Origin: Cadophora sp. MPI-SDFR-AT-0126
Taxonomy: Eukaryota; Ascomycota; Leotiomycetes; Helotiales; Ploettnerulaceae
Assembly: GCA_020747065.1 (NCBI GenBank)
Contig: JAGMVK010000021.1
Coordinates: forward strand, 868,001-932,000
Length of the DNA stretch: 64,000 nucleotides
Direction of reading: 5' to 3'
The notes beneath the pieces are model-generated. The model had not been told where the DNA came from. It ran no database searches and worked only from the letters and a program-made list of their open reading frames with translations. Position numbers and translations under genes: made by a program. Positions 46,091 through 56,789 of the stretch are shown piece after piece (position 1 is the stretch's first letter; every line of letters starts with the position of its first letter).

Positions 46091-49000
46091 TCAAGGACTT
46101 AGGAAGTGATTTTCGATCCGCTCCACCGTCATGGACATATTTTCTTTCTCCCTAAGGCCCTCCTCAGATCCGCATCCTTGTACGACCTCTAGCACTGTTG
46201 CTGTTTGCGAATTGGATTTCTGCATGCTCGATACTCGCTGCATGATTATTTCCAGGTCCGCCACGAGCCGCCTCACGCTGTCCTCAGCAACCACGCGGTC
46301 GTCGAATATGGCGCGGATGTCCAACGCCTCCAGCGCCTTGCCTTGCAGTCTCAATGAAATGTCTATTGTTAGAGGAATATTCGTGTCGCCGAATGCTGAC
46401 AGTTCCCGCCTGAGCAACCCGAGTTGAGCCGCTGGCTGCTCCGAGTACGGATCATGCGGATGAACGATGACCTGTGGCGCATCGCGACAGGCATGGTCGG
46501 CGTCTGCATGCACGCGTGAGACCTCCTCGTAACCGGTTTGATCGAATGGCGTAAGCCGTCGTACCTGTGCTTGGACATGAGATAGGTATTCCTGTAGGCT
46601 GACTTTTCCAGTGTGGTTGATTCGTAAAGGCACCATCGTCATGGTCGGACCCACCAAGGCTTCGATATCGGGGACTGAGGGCGCAATGCGACCGATCGAT
46701 ACGAGCCTCATAACAGTGTCCGAAGTTTGCAGCTGTTGGTGAAGGGCCAAACCTACTGCGGCATATGCCATGACGGCAGGCGTTATGGTGTTCCCACCTC
46801 CTTTTTGCGCTCCTGTGCTGGGCAGTGATATCTGATGCCGCAATATGCAGTTGACTTTGCAGTCGCCACTTTCTGCTATAGAGGCAAAGGGCTTGGTCTT
46901 CGCTCCTAGTAGATATTTGCCCCAGAAATCCAGCGTCAGTGGGCGGTCTTGGTCTTGAAGCGCTTTCACAAAGTACTTGAAACCGACTTCGCGGTATTCC
47001 TCTAAGTGGTCATGCGCTTTGTCAGGGTCTGCGAGACCGGTGTATACCCGCTCCAGAACTGCAAAGATCTTGGTCAGGGACCAGGCGTCGTAAGTGGAGT
47101 GGTGAAAAACTAGTACGAAATAACGCTTGCCCCCGTCGTGGCCAGATTCGGTGAGCATCATAGCACGGAGCAATGCTTGCCCGTATGTTCGTTCTCGCAC
47201 ATGATCGGTGCGGAGGAACTGATTGATAGATGCCACAGCGATGTGCTGTAGAGTATCAGGTGAGCGTAACACAACCTGGAGATGATGCCCATCAATGGCG
47301 AAGATGCGCGTGCGCAAGATGGCGTGCGCCGTGACGACAAGCTCCCATGCCTGCTCCAAGCGGACGACGTCCACTTCAGGCGGCACTTCAAAGATGTTGT
47401 GCAACCAGTATGCCCCGGGACTGGCAATGGTTCTCTCTATCATAGTGCGCTGCATTGGTGTGCAGGGGTAGATATCAACTATTTGGTCTGGCTCAATTGA
47501 GCAAATCTCGCCCGCCACTGAAAGTAACATCTCTAACTTGGTCTGCAGAGATGAGGGCAGGAGGGAGAAAGCGGCAATGTCTGATGGACCCCTGTCCGAA
47601 CGAGGCTCCTTTTCCTCGAGTGAAGACGCTAGGTCACGAAGTCGCGGATGCTCGTATATGTCTTGTACTGACAGTGAAGCGTTGCTCGCACGGGCAAGAG
47701 AAGCCATCTTCATGGCTGCGATTGAATCGCCACCGCACTCGAAAAAGTCTGCTTCCACGCCAAATTCGTCTGGCTGTAGAGCAAGAATAGAGCACCACAT
47801 TGTATGCAAAAGCTTTTCCATTGGGCTTTGTGGCGGCTCGACCTGTTGCTGGGAAGCAAGGGCGAAGCTGGCTAGTTTTGAAAAGCCCATATCGTTGATA
47901 AGACCACGGAGGACCTTTCTGTCCGTCTTTGCTGATGCGCTTAACGGCATGCTCGTCAAGGGTACGAAAAAGCTGGGGACCATGTGGGTTGCTAGCTGTG
48001 TTGCAAGTTTCGACTTAAGGCCGTCGGTGAGCTCGCGGAAGTGTTGAAGTCCTGAATCGTTCGAGATGATTGCAGGATGGTCCCGGTCCTGGGTTTGATT
48101 GGCTGGCGTGCAACTAATGAACGCGATTAGGCGTGAATCGGTGAACTGTTCTGGATTTTTCATCATCTCTACCGCGACTTCCAACCCTTCATCCCCTAGA
48201 GCAACGCGAATGTTGTGCTCTACTTCGCCAACTTCCACTCTCTGTCCATAAAGCTTGACCTGTCCATCCTTGCGCCCCAGGAACTGTACCCGACCATCAG
48301 GCATCCACCTGGCCAAGTCGCCCAGTCTATAGATACGGTTGCGTCGGTCAGGTGGCAGCCAAGAGAGGCGTTTCACGAATGCCGCTTGCGTCTTCTCTGG
48401 GTTCTTGTAATATCCCGCTGCAATGTTCGGGCCCTCAACAATCAGTTCACCGATTGCCCCTATGGGCATCAGTCTGTCGTAGTCATCTGGGTCCACTATC
48501 CAGGTAGCGCACCCTAACGACCAGCCAATGTCTGAGCCGTCATCATTCTCTTTGAAGTGAGGGTGCGCATGGCTCCAGATAGAGGTCTCAGCAGGGCCGA
48601 AGCTGTTGATAAGATGTACTCTCGGAGCCCAAGTCTGGACATTCGTCACAGTAGCAGTCTCGCCACCAAACAATAACGTCTTTAGCGTCGGTACATGATC
48701 TGGGTTAAGCAAAGAGCCTACGCTTGGCGTAAGGAACGCCCAATCTACACGCATTCGCTCCATCGCACCTGCTAGGTCGTTCATACGCTCAGAGTCTGAT
48801 GGGATGCATACAGTTGCGCCTCGGCTAAGCGAAGTAAAGATTTCACCAATGCTGACGTCCGAAGTGTACGCCGTAAATTGGAGGTTCCTTGAGCCTTTGC
48901 GGTAGCACAGGACTTCGCCATGCCCATTGATGCTGCTGCAAAAAGCGGTATGATCAATCATGATAGCTTTGGGTTTGCCAGTGCTGCCACTGGTAAAGAG

Positions 49001-52000
49001 GAGGAAGGCGATAGCGTCCGGTGTGATCTCCTGAACTTCGTTCTTGCCTTCGAGGCCAGAAATGACCGTGGCTGGCCCAACGCAGAAGTTCCGCGGGGCG
49101 ATATCTTGCGCCAGGGATTGATGCATTTGGCTGCACAGAACAAAGTCGGCGTCGACGTCCTCGATCAGTGACCTCAATCGATCGGAAGGGTGGGCAGGAT
49201 TCAGTGCGACGTTTGCCGCGCCTATTTTTAGAACTGCTAACATAGCAACCACCGTCCACATACTTTTCTCAAACAGTAATGGTACGCGAATGCCGGAGCG
49301 GAGGCCACAGACTGTCCATAGATGGCCTGCGAGCTGGTTAGATATTTCATCGAGCTGCAGGTATGTAAGTGATCCCTCCCACGAGACGAGCGCTTCTGCG
49401 TCTGGCTGCTCCTGTGCCTGTGAAAAAACAAGCTCGTGAAGCAGCGTCTGTGCTGGAGCAGGCACGTTGGCATTCCACGAGTACATCTCCTCTGCATCCT
49501 CCAGCGGGATTAACTCTAGATCAGCGAGGCATAAGTGATCGGAGACGTTACACAGTTGGCACACAATATGTGACATCTGACGCAAGAATCTGTCGGCCTG
49601 CCGTGGGGAGAGAACACGGTCGTCGTGTGTCGCGACGAGGTGCATTACTTCTCCTGAAATGGTGACTTCGAGCACCAATGCGCTGCTGAGGAAGCCGTTA
49701 TCTAACCCAGATCCCGCTACTGGGCGCAACTTCAAGCCTTCTACCTCGTGGTCCTGCGGCTGCTGGTCTATCTGAACAACGAGCAAGCTCTGAGCATCGA
49801 TAGTGGCGAGCGCATTGCGGTTGTACCGCTTGATGTTCTGCATGCCTTCTTGCTCGTGGGTAAGGATTCCTGCCACGTCAGATTGGACCGTAGCCATGAG
49901 CTCATATACTTTTCTCTCCCGTCCGACGCGAACCCGGACTGGAACTGTGGCGATTGTTGGGCCACAAATTTTCTCGGCCGAAAACTGCCCCAATGCTCGT
50001 CCATAAACGGATGACGCGAAGACGACATCATCAATGTGCGAGTAAGCACCGATGAGGATACCAAACGCTGAGCGAATCAAGGTTGTAGGGGTGAAATTCT
50101 GGTGGCCGCCGTGGGGAAAAGCCACGGTCTTCTTGCACACAGACGTAGATCTGGGCCGAAAGTCTAGCGAAGGCAGCTCAGGCCACGAAGGACGTGAAGC
50201 ATCACTGACGTAATTCTGCCAGAAAATTTGGCTACGCTCGTGATCTCTGGTGGCCAGATAGTTTATAAACACGTTGTATGGGGTTGTTCCGACCTTTGGT
50301 AGATTGAGATACGCGCGGCGTAAGGCAGTAAATAGGAGCCCTAGCATCCACCCGTCGTAAATGGCATGATGTGCGGTCATTACCAAGTAGTACTTCTCGT
50401 CTCCCTCGTCCTGGAAGGCAGCCAATCTCAGCATGTTGTCTCCAAGCTGCATTCTGTCGCGCTTGTCAAGCTTGAGGTAATTGGAGAGGCTCCGCGATCG
50501 CAACCACCTCGTCCTCGACTTCCTCACCACTGCCTGCATTGACCGAGATATTCCATCCGCCGTATACCACTGGAAAAAGCGCGTCCGCAAGATAGGCCAG
50601 TCCTCGAGCACCGATGTCCAGGCAGACTCCAACTGTGGGAGGTCAATATCAGACGGGAGCTCGTAGACCATCTGTGCAACATAACTCCCCCTTGCATCCT
50701 GGGAAAGAGCAAGCAAGCCCTCTTGAAGAGGTGTACATGGATAGATATCCTCGATACGGGCATCCGCAACACCCAACTGTGTAGATGCGGACTTGATGGC
50801 ACTGGCCGTGGCTGCATCATCTTCCAACGTCCCGAATGCGGCTACGTCTTCGAGCAAGTCAGAACCAACAGCGCGGCTACCATCTTCCTCCTCAACAAGA
50901 GCCACTTGCGCCATCTCTCGTAGGGTTGGGTTTCGGAGCACCTGCTCAACAGAGATTTGGATCCCGTCTTTTCTGGCCAGCGAGACAAGTCGCATTGCAG
51001 ACAAAGAATCGCCGCCGACTTTGTAAAAGGAATCATTCACATCAAGATCAAGGCTACGAACGAGAGCAGCTGACCATAACCTCGCGAGGACGAATTCCAT
51101 AACCATGCTCGGTGCCTGTTTGGTTTTTGTTACAGCGCTCAAGCGGCTCAGCTCCTCTGCTGAGACCATAGACGCCAGAAGCTTCAGTACTTTCCGATCC
51201 GTCTTCGCGGAAGCTGTAAGTGGCATCTCGCGAAGGGGCACAAACGCGGCGGGTACCATGTGACTAGGCAGTACTCTTCCAAGCGCAATCTCCATGCCCT
51301 GCACCACTCCGGAAAGACGGTTGGAGGTTTCACTGAGCAGAAGTGACAGCACCTTTTGCTTCTCGGGGTCCACTGTGGCAGGGTCATTGTCTGACTTCCT
51401 CTCAGCACTTAACTGCTCCATAGGAGCAATGAAGGCTGCTAGAACCCGTGCTGAGCCTGCTGGGTAAGGACTGACAATATCAACTGCAACTAGCATATCA
51501 TCCGGTAACAGTTTGCGAATCTGGTGCTCGATCTCACCCAGTTCAACACGAAGGCCTCTGAGCTTCACTTGGTGGTCACGCCGGCCCAGAAACTGCACCA
51601 TTCCGTTGGGTAGATACCGTGCAAGATCCCCTGATCTGTATAATCTCATTGATTTGCGACTGGCTGGCATCCACATTGGATCGTGTACAAAAGTGTCGCT
51701 AGTCTTAACGGGGTCGTTTAGATAGCCATTGGCAATATTCGGGCCTTCAACCAGCATCTCTCCAATAGCTCCGATGGGAAGCAGCCGATGATAGTCTGTA
51801 GGATCGGTTATCCAAGTTGCACAACCCACCCCGTATCCAATGTTACTCCCAAAGTCGTCTAACATTACCGGGCGAGGAATACAATGCGTCCAAATGGAGC
51901 ACTCTGCTGGACCAAAGCTATTAATAAGATGCAGTGCCGGCGCCCAAGTTTGAATGTTCTCTGGCGATGCCGTTTCGCCTCCAAATACAAGCGTACGCAG

Positions 52001-55000
52001 TAATGGTACGTCAGAAGGGCTTATTAAGGTAGCCACGCTTGGGGTGAAAAAGGCCCAGTTCACTTTGAAGTCCCTCATGGCACCTGCGAGGTTATTTTTC
52101 CGGTCCCATTCAGATGGAACGCAAATACACGAGCCAACCGCGAGCGACGTGAATATCTCTCCAATGCTTACATCCGATGTGTACGCGGTGAATTGAAAGT
52201 TGCGTGACCCGGGGCCCGTGGTGAAGCGGAGCACTTGAGAATGTCCCCGTATACTGCTGGAAAATGAACGGTGTGGGATGAGGATACCCTTTGGCATACC
52301 AGTAGATCCGGACGTGAACAGAACGAAGGCAGTTCTATCGGCAAACGAATGGCTTTCCTTACTCAATCGCGGCAAAGATGGTCGCTGCGATAGCTCTCGC
52401 AGAGTGTTACAGTCGAGAACGAGCGCACGGTGAGCCATGCCTGTGGCCAGAAGATGATTCTTGCGGCTACAGATGATTGTACATTCGCCCATGCCTCCAA
52501 TGAGGTTCTGCAGCCGTTCTGGAGGATGGCTTGGGTCCAGCGCAACGCTTGCACCGCCCGCCTTGAGGATCGCCAGCATTGCGATGATTGCAAAGCCACT
52601 TTTTTCAAAGAGAAGAGGCACATATGTGCCTGGTCCCACACTTAGAGAACGCAGCACTCTTGCAAACTTCTCTGACACTTCGTCTAGTTGCGAGTAGGTC
52701 CACTCTCCATCGCGAGCGCAGACTGCCGGGGAATCAGGCTGAGCCGCAACCTGGTCCTCAAAGAGCTCATGCACGCCGCACTCTAAAGGAGCTGGTATAG
52801 TGCTATTCCATGACAAGAGCTCTGCCACGTGTGCATCGGAGACATGCTGAATGTCTCGCACTCGGCCCTTGCCTGTAATAGGAAGCCCGCATATTTGGAG
52901 CAAGACATGCTCGTAGTGGGAGACGAGCCGCTGTACCTCCACTTCCACCAGAATCGAGGGATCGTAGCTCATGCTCACCTTGGCGGTGCTATTGGCAAGC
53001 GTCACTTCGACTACAATGGCGAAATTATAAATCAGACGGGAATAATCTCCTTTGCCATTCTCGACAGATGGCGAGATGGACACCTGCTGGAAGGCGTCAT
53101 GACTCTTGCGGGATCCACACACATCGGGCACGCTGCGGGCAACGAACAGATTCTGGAAGCTGCAAGCCGCAGCGCAGGATTCGTCGATAGCCTTGATGTT
53201 GGAAAGACCGTACTGGGCGTGGGGGAGCAGGGCAAGATTCTGCTTCTCCACCGCGTGCAAGAAATCGGCGATGCTCGCTTCGGGATTCTCGATTTTGATG
53301 CGCTGGGGCACAATCGTCACGGCTGGTCCCACAATTGGCACGTCTGTGTGAGCCACACCAGGACCGCTCAGACTCATGCCAAAAGTCACGTCGTTGGAAT
53401 CGTAGTATTGAGTGAGCGTGAGTGCCCAGGCCGCCTGGAGTTGCATCAACGTCGTGGTCTGACTGGTCTGGACTGTGCTGGCGACCGGCAATTTGACTTC
53501 CTTGTGCACATTCGCCGTACTGAGTGGTGTCTGCCCAGCTGTGACGGCCGGGAAAGAGGGAGTTGGGCAGCCCTCGAACGTACGAGCCCAGAATGCTGTC
53601 GACGCGTCGTTGAGAGACCGCGCTGCATGGCGGACGAAGTAACTGAAAGGGGTTGTCGAAACATGGTCGGCGGTTCTCGAGACAACGCCATCGAGGATCT
53701 GTAGCATTGCGTGCGTGTTGGAGGCATCGTAGACGGCGTGATGAGCCGTCAGCACGATCTGGTATATCTTCTCTCCAGACGGGTCGTGGATGAGGGCGAA
53801 GCGGGCAAACAGGTCCCCGAGGTCAAATGCAAGCTCGCGATCTCGGGTGAGATATTCTTCCAGGTCCAGAGATGCTCTCCACGATATTTCTTCGTCAACC
53901 ACGGCTTGCAACAGACCCATAGGAGCACGAAAGAAGCGTGTTCGCAACGTCTCTGCACGCTTGTACAGTGCTGCCCACGCATCGAGGACCTGGGAGTTGG
54001 AAAGATCTTCGCGGACTCGGAACACGATCTGAGAGACGTAGGTAGTGGGGTGCTCCAGCGAAACATTAATAAGGTCCGCCTGCATGGGCGTACAGGGATA
54101 TACGTCCTGGATGGCGGCCTCGGAGATGCCACATTCGACTGCTGCGTGCTTTCGCAGCTGGTGTGCTGACGTCGAGAGGTGGTCAGTCGATTTTTGTCCA
54201 GAGAACCTGCTATGACTGGCGTGGGCAAGGCTAGGAACTAACGGTACCACATTGACATCGAGAATCAGCGCTCTGTTAGGATTGGTGACAAACAACTGGA
54301 GGACTTGTTCAAGCTGCACAGCGATTTGGGCGACTTGTGGATGCCGGAGGATGCGATTATCGTAGGACAGGCGAAGAGCCGCCGCTCCCCCATTACGAGG
54401 GAAAAGCTCCAGAACCAGGGCATAATCGAGAGGCTCGGCTTTCTCAGGATCAGCCAGCTCGAAGAACTGAATATTAACCTTCCCGTCGTTGGTCTGCACG
54501 TTGACTAGGCTGCGGAAATTGCACGCGGTACGGCCGTCGGCGCCAAGCTGTTGTTGGATCAGGGACAGGCCGACCTGCTCGAAAGAATTGATTTCGACGG
54601 CCTGGATGCTGAGCTGCTGCAGAAAGTCGCGAATCGTCGTGGTGGGCTTTACGCTGACGCGCATGGGCGTGGTGGTGATGGTAGGCCCAACAATCTCAGC
54701 GCACCGTGGGACTGGAGCATACCGGCCACCATTCGTGACCCCGAAGACCACATCGCCAGAGTGCTCATAGCACATGAGCAAAAAGGCCCAGGCGGCGCGG
54801 AAGAGGTTGGGCAGAGTAAAGCCAGAGGTCGCGGCGAGGAGAGGGAGGATGTGGGTATAAGAAGTGTTGGTGCGGAAAGCCGTCAAGTTGCCTGGGCCAG
54901 TGGACGGGAAGCATGGCACAGGACAGTCTTCAAGCTGCTCGGCCCAGAAATGCCTCCATTCGGGGCTTTTGCGGACGTCCAGGCTGTGGGCGATGAAGGA

Positions 55001-56050
55001 GGCAAAGCTGGGGGGAGAGGGGAGCGCCCCGCGGCCGGACACAATATCATCGAGATGCTGCGCTAGCAGTTCCACGGTCGACATATCGTAGACAGCGTGG
55101 TGTACATGCCACAGAACATGTGCCTGGTTGCAATCCTCACTCACGACCACCTCGATCTTCGTGAGCCGATTGCCAAGCCCCATCACCGGCTGTTGGCGAG
55201 CGTAAACATCGAGCTCGTGCCGCGAACGAACTCGAACCACTGCGATGGAGGGCGGCGGGAGGACGACCTGGATGAAGCTGTGTTCTGCTGAGGGCACAAA
55301 GGCGGTGCACAAGATGGGTAACCGGTGGACGAGTCGCTCCAGAGCTCGACACAGCCAGGCTGAATCTGGATGTGGATCTCTTCGCTGGAGGCATTTGAGG
55401 AGCCATGTTGAGACATAAGCACCTGGCGCGCTTACAGTTAATGAGAGCGAGCGAGCCATAAGCCCAGCTTGCAGCGCGGTTGTTGGGTACATGTCCACGA
55501 TGTCATCCGCAGGCACGCCGCACTGGGCCGCGGCAAGCTGCCGTTCCTGTTCTAGCTCGACGCCTCCATATCCATCACCATCTCCATCTCCATCGATCAA
55601 TTGAAAAGGTGGTAGAGGCTGACTCCCTGTCCCTGTCCCTGGTCCCACCGCGGCACTGCCCGTGACGACCCCAGAAGTCAAGACAAGGGCGACAGCCATG
55701 TCAGCGAACAGCGGCGTTTGAAAGACCTGATGGCGGGAGAGAAGCATGCCTCGGGCCGTGACATCCCTCACCAGCTCGGCTGTCAAGAGGGAATCACCAC
55801 CCAGCTCGAAAAAGTGCGCCTCCGGGGTAACATCCTCGATGTCAATATCAAGCACATCAGCCCAGATCTCCCGCAAGGCGTCGGCCCGGGCCGGCAGCTC
55901 CCCGCCTCCCCGCCTCGGCATCTCATCGCGTGACGAGCTAGCAAGCAGGCTGGCACTGTCCCGACCGCGCTGCTCATCTGTGGTTACCTTGACAGGGGCA
56001 TGGATCGGATCCCCAGACGACGTTGCGAGAGGACGCCTACTGATCTCCAT
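46091..56050 (-). CDS. Non-ribosomal peptide synthetase, T-C-C-A-T-C-A-T-C
   Basis: Single uninterrupted frame of 3,319 residues; start ATG at 56050. Domains (approximate residues): T1 55-125 (Ser87 in LGGDS), C1 185-625 (HHAVYDM ~316), C2 640-1075 (HHAVYDA ~770), A1 1110-1610 (FTSGSTGMPKG ~1250), T2 1645-1720 (Ser1682), C3 1765-2200 (HHAIYDGW ~1894), A2 2235-2700 (FTSGSTGKPKA), T3 2740-2810 (Ser2776), terminal C 2850-3290 (HHSTYDAW ~2983). No thioesterase or reductase: release is presumably by the terminal C domain, as in many fungal cyclising NRPSs. T1 has no A domain of its own, so it must be loaded in trans, plausibly with a FAS-derived acyl group (inference). All C domains keep HHxxxD. 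The two A domains are strikingly alike (both SDVSIGEIF and LINSFGPAE), so the two residues added may be the same or similar. Confidence 0.95.
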   Translation of the reverse strand: MEISRRPLATSSGDPIHAPVKVTTDEQRGRDSASLLASSSRDEMPRRGGGELPARADALREIWADVLDIDIEDVTPEAHFFELGGDSLLTAELVRDVTARGMLLSRHQVFQTPLFADMAVALVLTSGVVTGSAAVGPGTGTGSQPLPPFQLIDGDGDGDGYGGVELEQERQLAAAQCGVPADDIVDMYPTTALQAGLMARSLSLTVSAPGAYVSTWLLKCLQRRDPHPDSAWLCRALERLVHRLPILCTAFVPSAEHSFIQVVLPPPSIAVVRVRSRHELDVYARQQPVMGLGNRLTKIEVVVSEDCNQAHVLWHVHHAVYDMSTVELLAQHLDDIVSGRGALPSPPSFASFIAHSLDVRKSPEWRHFWAEQLEDCPVPCFPSTGPGNLTAFRTNTSYTHILPLLAATSGFTLPNLFRAAWAFLLMCYEHSGDVVFGVTNGGRYAPVPRCAEIVGPTITTTPMRVSVKPTTTIRDFLQQLSIQAVEINSFEQVGLSLIQQQLGADGRTACNFRSLVNVQTNDGKVNIQFFELADPEKAEPLDYALVLELFPRNGGAAALRLSYDNRILRHPQVAQIAVQLEQVLQLFVTNPNRALILDVNVVPLVPSLAHASHSRFSGQKSTDHLSTSAHQLRKHAAVECGISEAAIQDVYPCTPMQADLINVSLEHPTTYVSQIVFRVREDLSNSQVLDAWAALYKRAETLRTRFFRAPMGLLQAVVDEEISWRASLDLEEYLTRDRELAFDLGDLFARFALIHDPSGEKIYQIVLTAHHAVYDASNTHAMLQILDGVVSRTADHVSTTPFSYFVRHAARSLNDASTAFWARTFEGCPTPSFPAVTAGQTPLSTANVHKEVKLPVASTVQTSQTTTLMQLQAAWALTLTQYYDSNDVTFGMSLSGPGVAHTDVPIVGPAVTIVPQRIKIENPEASIADFLHAVEKQNLALLPHAQYGLSNIKAIDESCAAACSFQNLFVARSVPDVCGSRKSHDAFQQVSISPSVENGKGDYSRLIYNFAIVVEVTLANSTAKVSMSYDPSILVEVEVQRLVSHYEHVLLQICGLPITGKGRVRDIQHVSDAHVAELLSWNSTIPAPLECGVHELFEDQVAAQPDSPAVCARDGEWTYSQLDEVSEKFARVLRSLSVGPGTYVPLLFEKSGFAIIAMLAILKAGGASVALDPSHPPERLQNLIGGMGECTIICSRKNHLLATGMAHRALVLDCNTLRELSQRPSLPRLSKESHSFADRTAFVLFTSGSTGMPKGILIPHRSFSSSIRGHSQVLRFTTGPGSRNFQFTAYTSDVSIGEIFTSLAVGSCICVPSEWDRKNNLAGAMRDFKVNWAFFTPSVATLISPSDVPLLRTLVFGGETASPENIQTWAPALHLINSFGPAECSIWTHCIPRPVMLDDFGSNIGYGVGCATWITDPTDYHRLLPIGAIGEMLVEGPNIANGYLNDPVKTSDTFVHDPMWMPASRKSMRLYRSGDLARYLPNGMVQFLGRRDHQVKLRGLRVELGEIEHQIRKLLPDDMLVAVDIVSPYPAGSARVLAAFIAPMEQLSAERKSDNDPATVDPEKQKVLSLLLSETSNRLSGVVQGMEIALGRVLPSHMVPAAFVPLREMPLTASAKTDRKVLKLLASMVSAEELSRLSAVTKTKQAPSMVMEFVLARLWSAALVRSLDLDVNDSFYKVGGDSLSAMRLVSLARKDGIQISVEQVLRNPTLREMAQVALVEEEDGSRAVGSDLLEDVAAFGTLEDDAATASAIKSASTQLGVADARIEDIYPCTPLQEGLLALSQDARGSYVAQMVYELPSDIDLPQLESAWTSVLEDWPILRTRFFQWYTADGISRSMQAVVRKSRTRWLRSRSLSNYLKLDKRDRMQLGDNMLRLAAFQDEGDEKYYLVMTAHHAIYDGWMLGLLFTALRRAYLNLPKVGTTPYNVFINYLATRDHERSQIFWQNYVSDASRPSWPELPSLDFRPRSTSVCKKTVAFPHGGHQNFTPTTLIRSAFGILIGAYSHIDDVVFASSVYGRALGQFSAEKICGPTIATVPVRVRVGRERKVYELMATVQSDVAGILTHEQEGMQNIKRYNRNALATIDAQSLLVVQIDQQPQDHEVEGLKLRPVAGSGLDNGFLSSALVLEVTISGEVMHLVATHDDRVLSPRQADRFLRQMSHIVCQLCNVSDHLCLADLELIPLEDAEEMYSWNANVPAPAQTLLHELVFSQAQEQPDAEALVSWEGSLTYLQLDEISNQLAGHLWTVCGLRSGIRVPLLFEKSMWTVVAMLAVLKIGAANVALNPAHPSDRLRSLIEDVDADFVLCSQMHQSLAQDIAPRNFCVGPATVISGLEGKNEVQEITPDAIAFLLFTSGSTGKPKAIMIDHTAFCSSINGHGEVLCYRKGSRNLQFTAYTSDVSIGEIFTSLSRGATVCIPSDSERMNDLAGAMERMRVDWAFLTPSVGSLLNPDHVPTLKTLLFGGETATVTNVQTWAPRVHLINSFGPAETSIWSHAHPHFKENDDGSDIGWSLGCATWIVDPDDYDRLMPIGAIGELIVEGPNIAAGYYKNPEKTQAAFVKRLSWLPPDRRNRIYRLGDLARWMPDGRVQFLGRKDGQVKLYGQRVEVGEVEHNIRVALGDEGLEVAVEMMKNPEQFTDSRLIAFISCTPANQTQDRDHPAIISNDSGLQHFRELTDGLKSKLATQLATHMVPSFFVPLTSMPLSASAKTDRKVLRGLINDMGFSKLASFALASQQQVEPPQSPMEKLLHTMWCSILALQPDEFGVEADFFECGGDSIAAMKMASLARASNASLSVQDIYEHPRLRDLASSLEEKEPRSDRGPSDIAAFSLLPSSLQTKLEMLLSVAGEICSIEPDQIVDIYPCTPMQRTMIERTIASPGAYWLHNIFEVPPEVDVVRLEQAWELVVTAHAILRTRIFAIDGHHLQVVLRSPDTLQHIAVASINQFLRTDHVRERTYGQALLRAMMLTESGHDGGKRYFVLVFHHSTYDAWSLTKIFAVLERVYTGLADPDKAHDHLEEYREVGFKYFVKALQDQDRPLTLDFWGKYLLGAKTKPFASIAESGDCKVNCILRHQISLPSTGAQKGGGNTITPAVMAYAAVGLALHQQLQTSDTVMRLVSIGRIAPSVPDIEALVGPTMTMVPLRINHTGKVSLQEYLSHVQAQVRRLTPFDQTGYEEVSRVHADADHACRDAPQVIVHPHDPYSEQPAAQLGLLRRELSAFGDTNIPLTIDISLRLQGKALEALDIRAIFDDRVVAEDSVRRLVADLEIIMQRVSSMQKSNSQTATVLEVVQGCGSEEGLREKENMSMTVERIENHFLSP

Positions 56051-56316
56051 AGCTCGGCCCGATATGTGTTATGCGTATGCGATGTCAAATGATTTGTCTG
56101 AGTGGTAGTGATTATGATCGTTCGCGTAAAGAAAAGAATCGCCAGTTTTTTCGGAAGGTAATTCATCTGTCCAGAAGAAACCGCAACATATTCTTAACTA
56201 ACAGCATAATTGGTAGTATCAACTCTCCTCGATATCCATCGTGGGCATCTTGGACATCTGTTGCCTCAAGCATCGCCCGTGACGTGGCATGATTCCACCC
56301 ATGGCGGTTGTGGCTG

Positions 56317-56327
56317 GTGGCGCCACT
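56317..56327. promoter_or_regulatory. Cluster palindrome site, NRPS/bHLH promoter
   Basis: GTGGCGCCACT, perfect over its first ten bases, 267 bp upstream of the NRPS start. Confidence 0.6.
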
Positions 56328-56466
56328 GGCGTACAGGACCACGGGGGTATTAACTTCTTAACTCGTTTCAATAGATATAGCTGGTCCCTTTCCTCGCAAG
56401 ACTAAAATAGGGTTTAGACACGGGTAAATAGAAAGCTTGTCTCATGCCCATAATCATCGTTGGAGC

Positions 56467-56789
56467 TAATTGTGGGATCGAAGACCGCTGCACCTCCAAG
56501 TGGGGCACCAAAAAGTAAGAAATCAGCAAAACACCAATTTTCTTAGTATGCTCAACTTAGTCCAAGTGTCACTCAAATTTCTGAAGAAATGAATTTTACT
56601 ATTTCAACTTTAAAGATACACTTTAGATTTTACGTATAAAAGTGTTTAATATTTGAGAAAATATTGAAATCTCAAAAACCTGTTGTGTAATATGAAATCT
56701 GGTGTTTTGCAGATTTCTTACTTTTTTGGTGTGCCCCACCTAAAGGTGCAGCTCCTACCGGAAAGTGGTGGTCTTCGATCCCACAATTA
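56467..56789. mobile_element. Foldback MITE in the NRPS/bHLH promoter
   Basis: 323 bp with inverted arms of about 80-95 bp. The outermost 20 bases (TAATTGTGGGATCGAAGACC) are exactly inverted at 56770-56789, and the match continues through CTGCACC, GTGGGGCAC, AAAAGTAAGAAATC and GCAAAACACCA. The right arm has about 17 extra bases. TA on each outer edge suggests a TA target duplication. The loop is AT-rich and non-coding. Transcribed, it would form a long hairpin. Confidence 0.8.
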
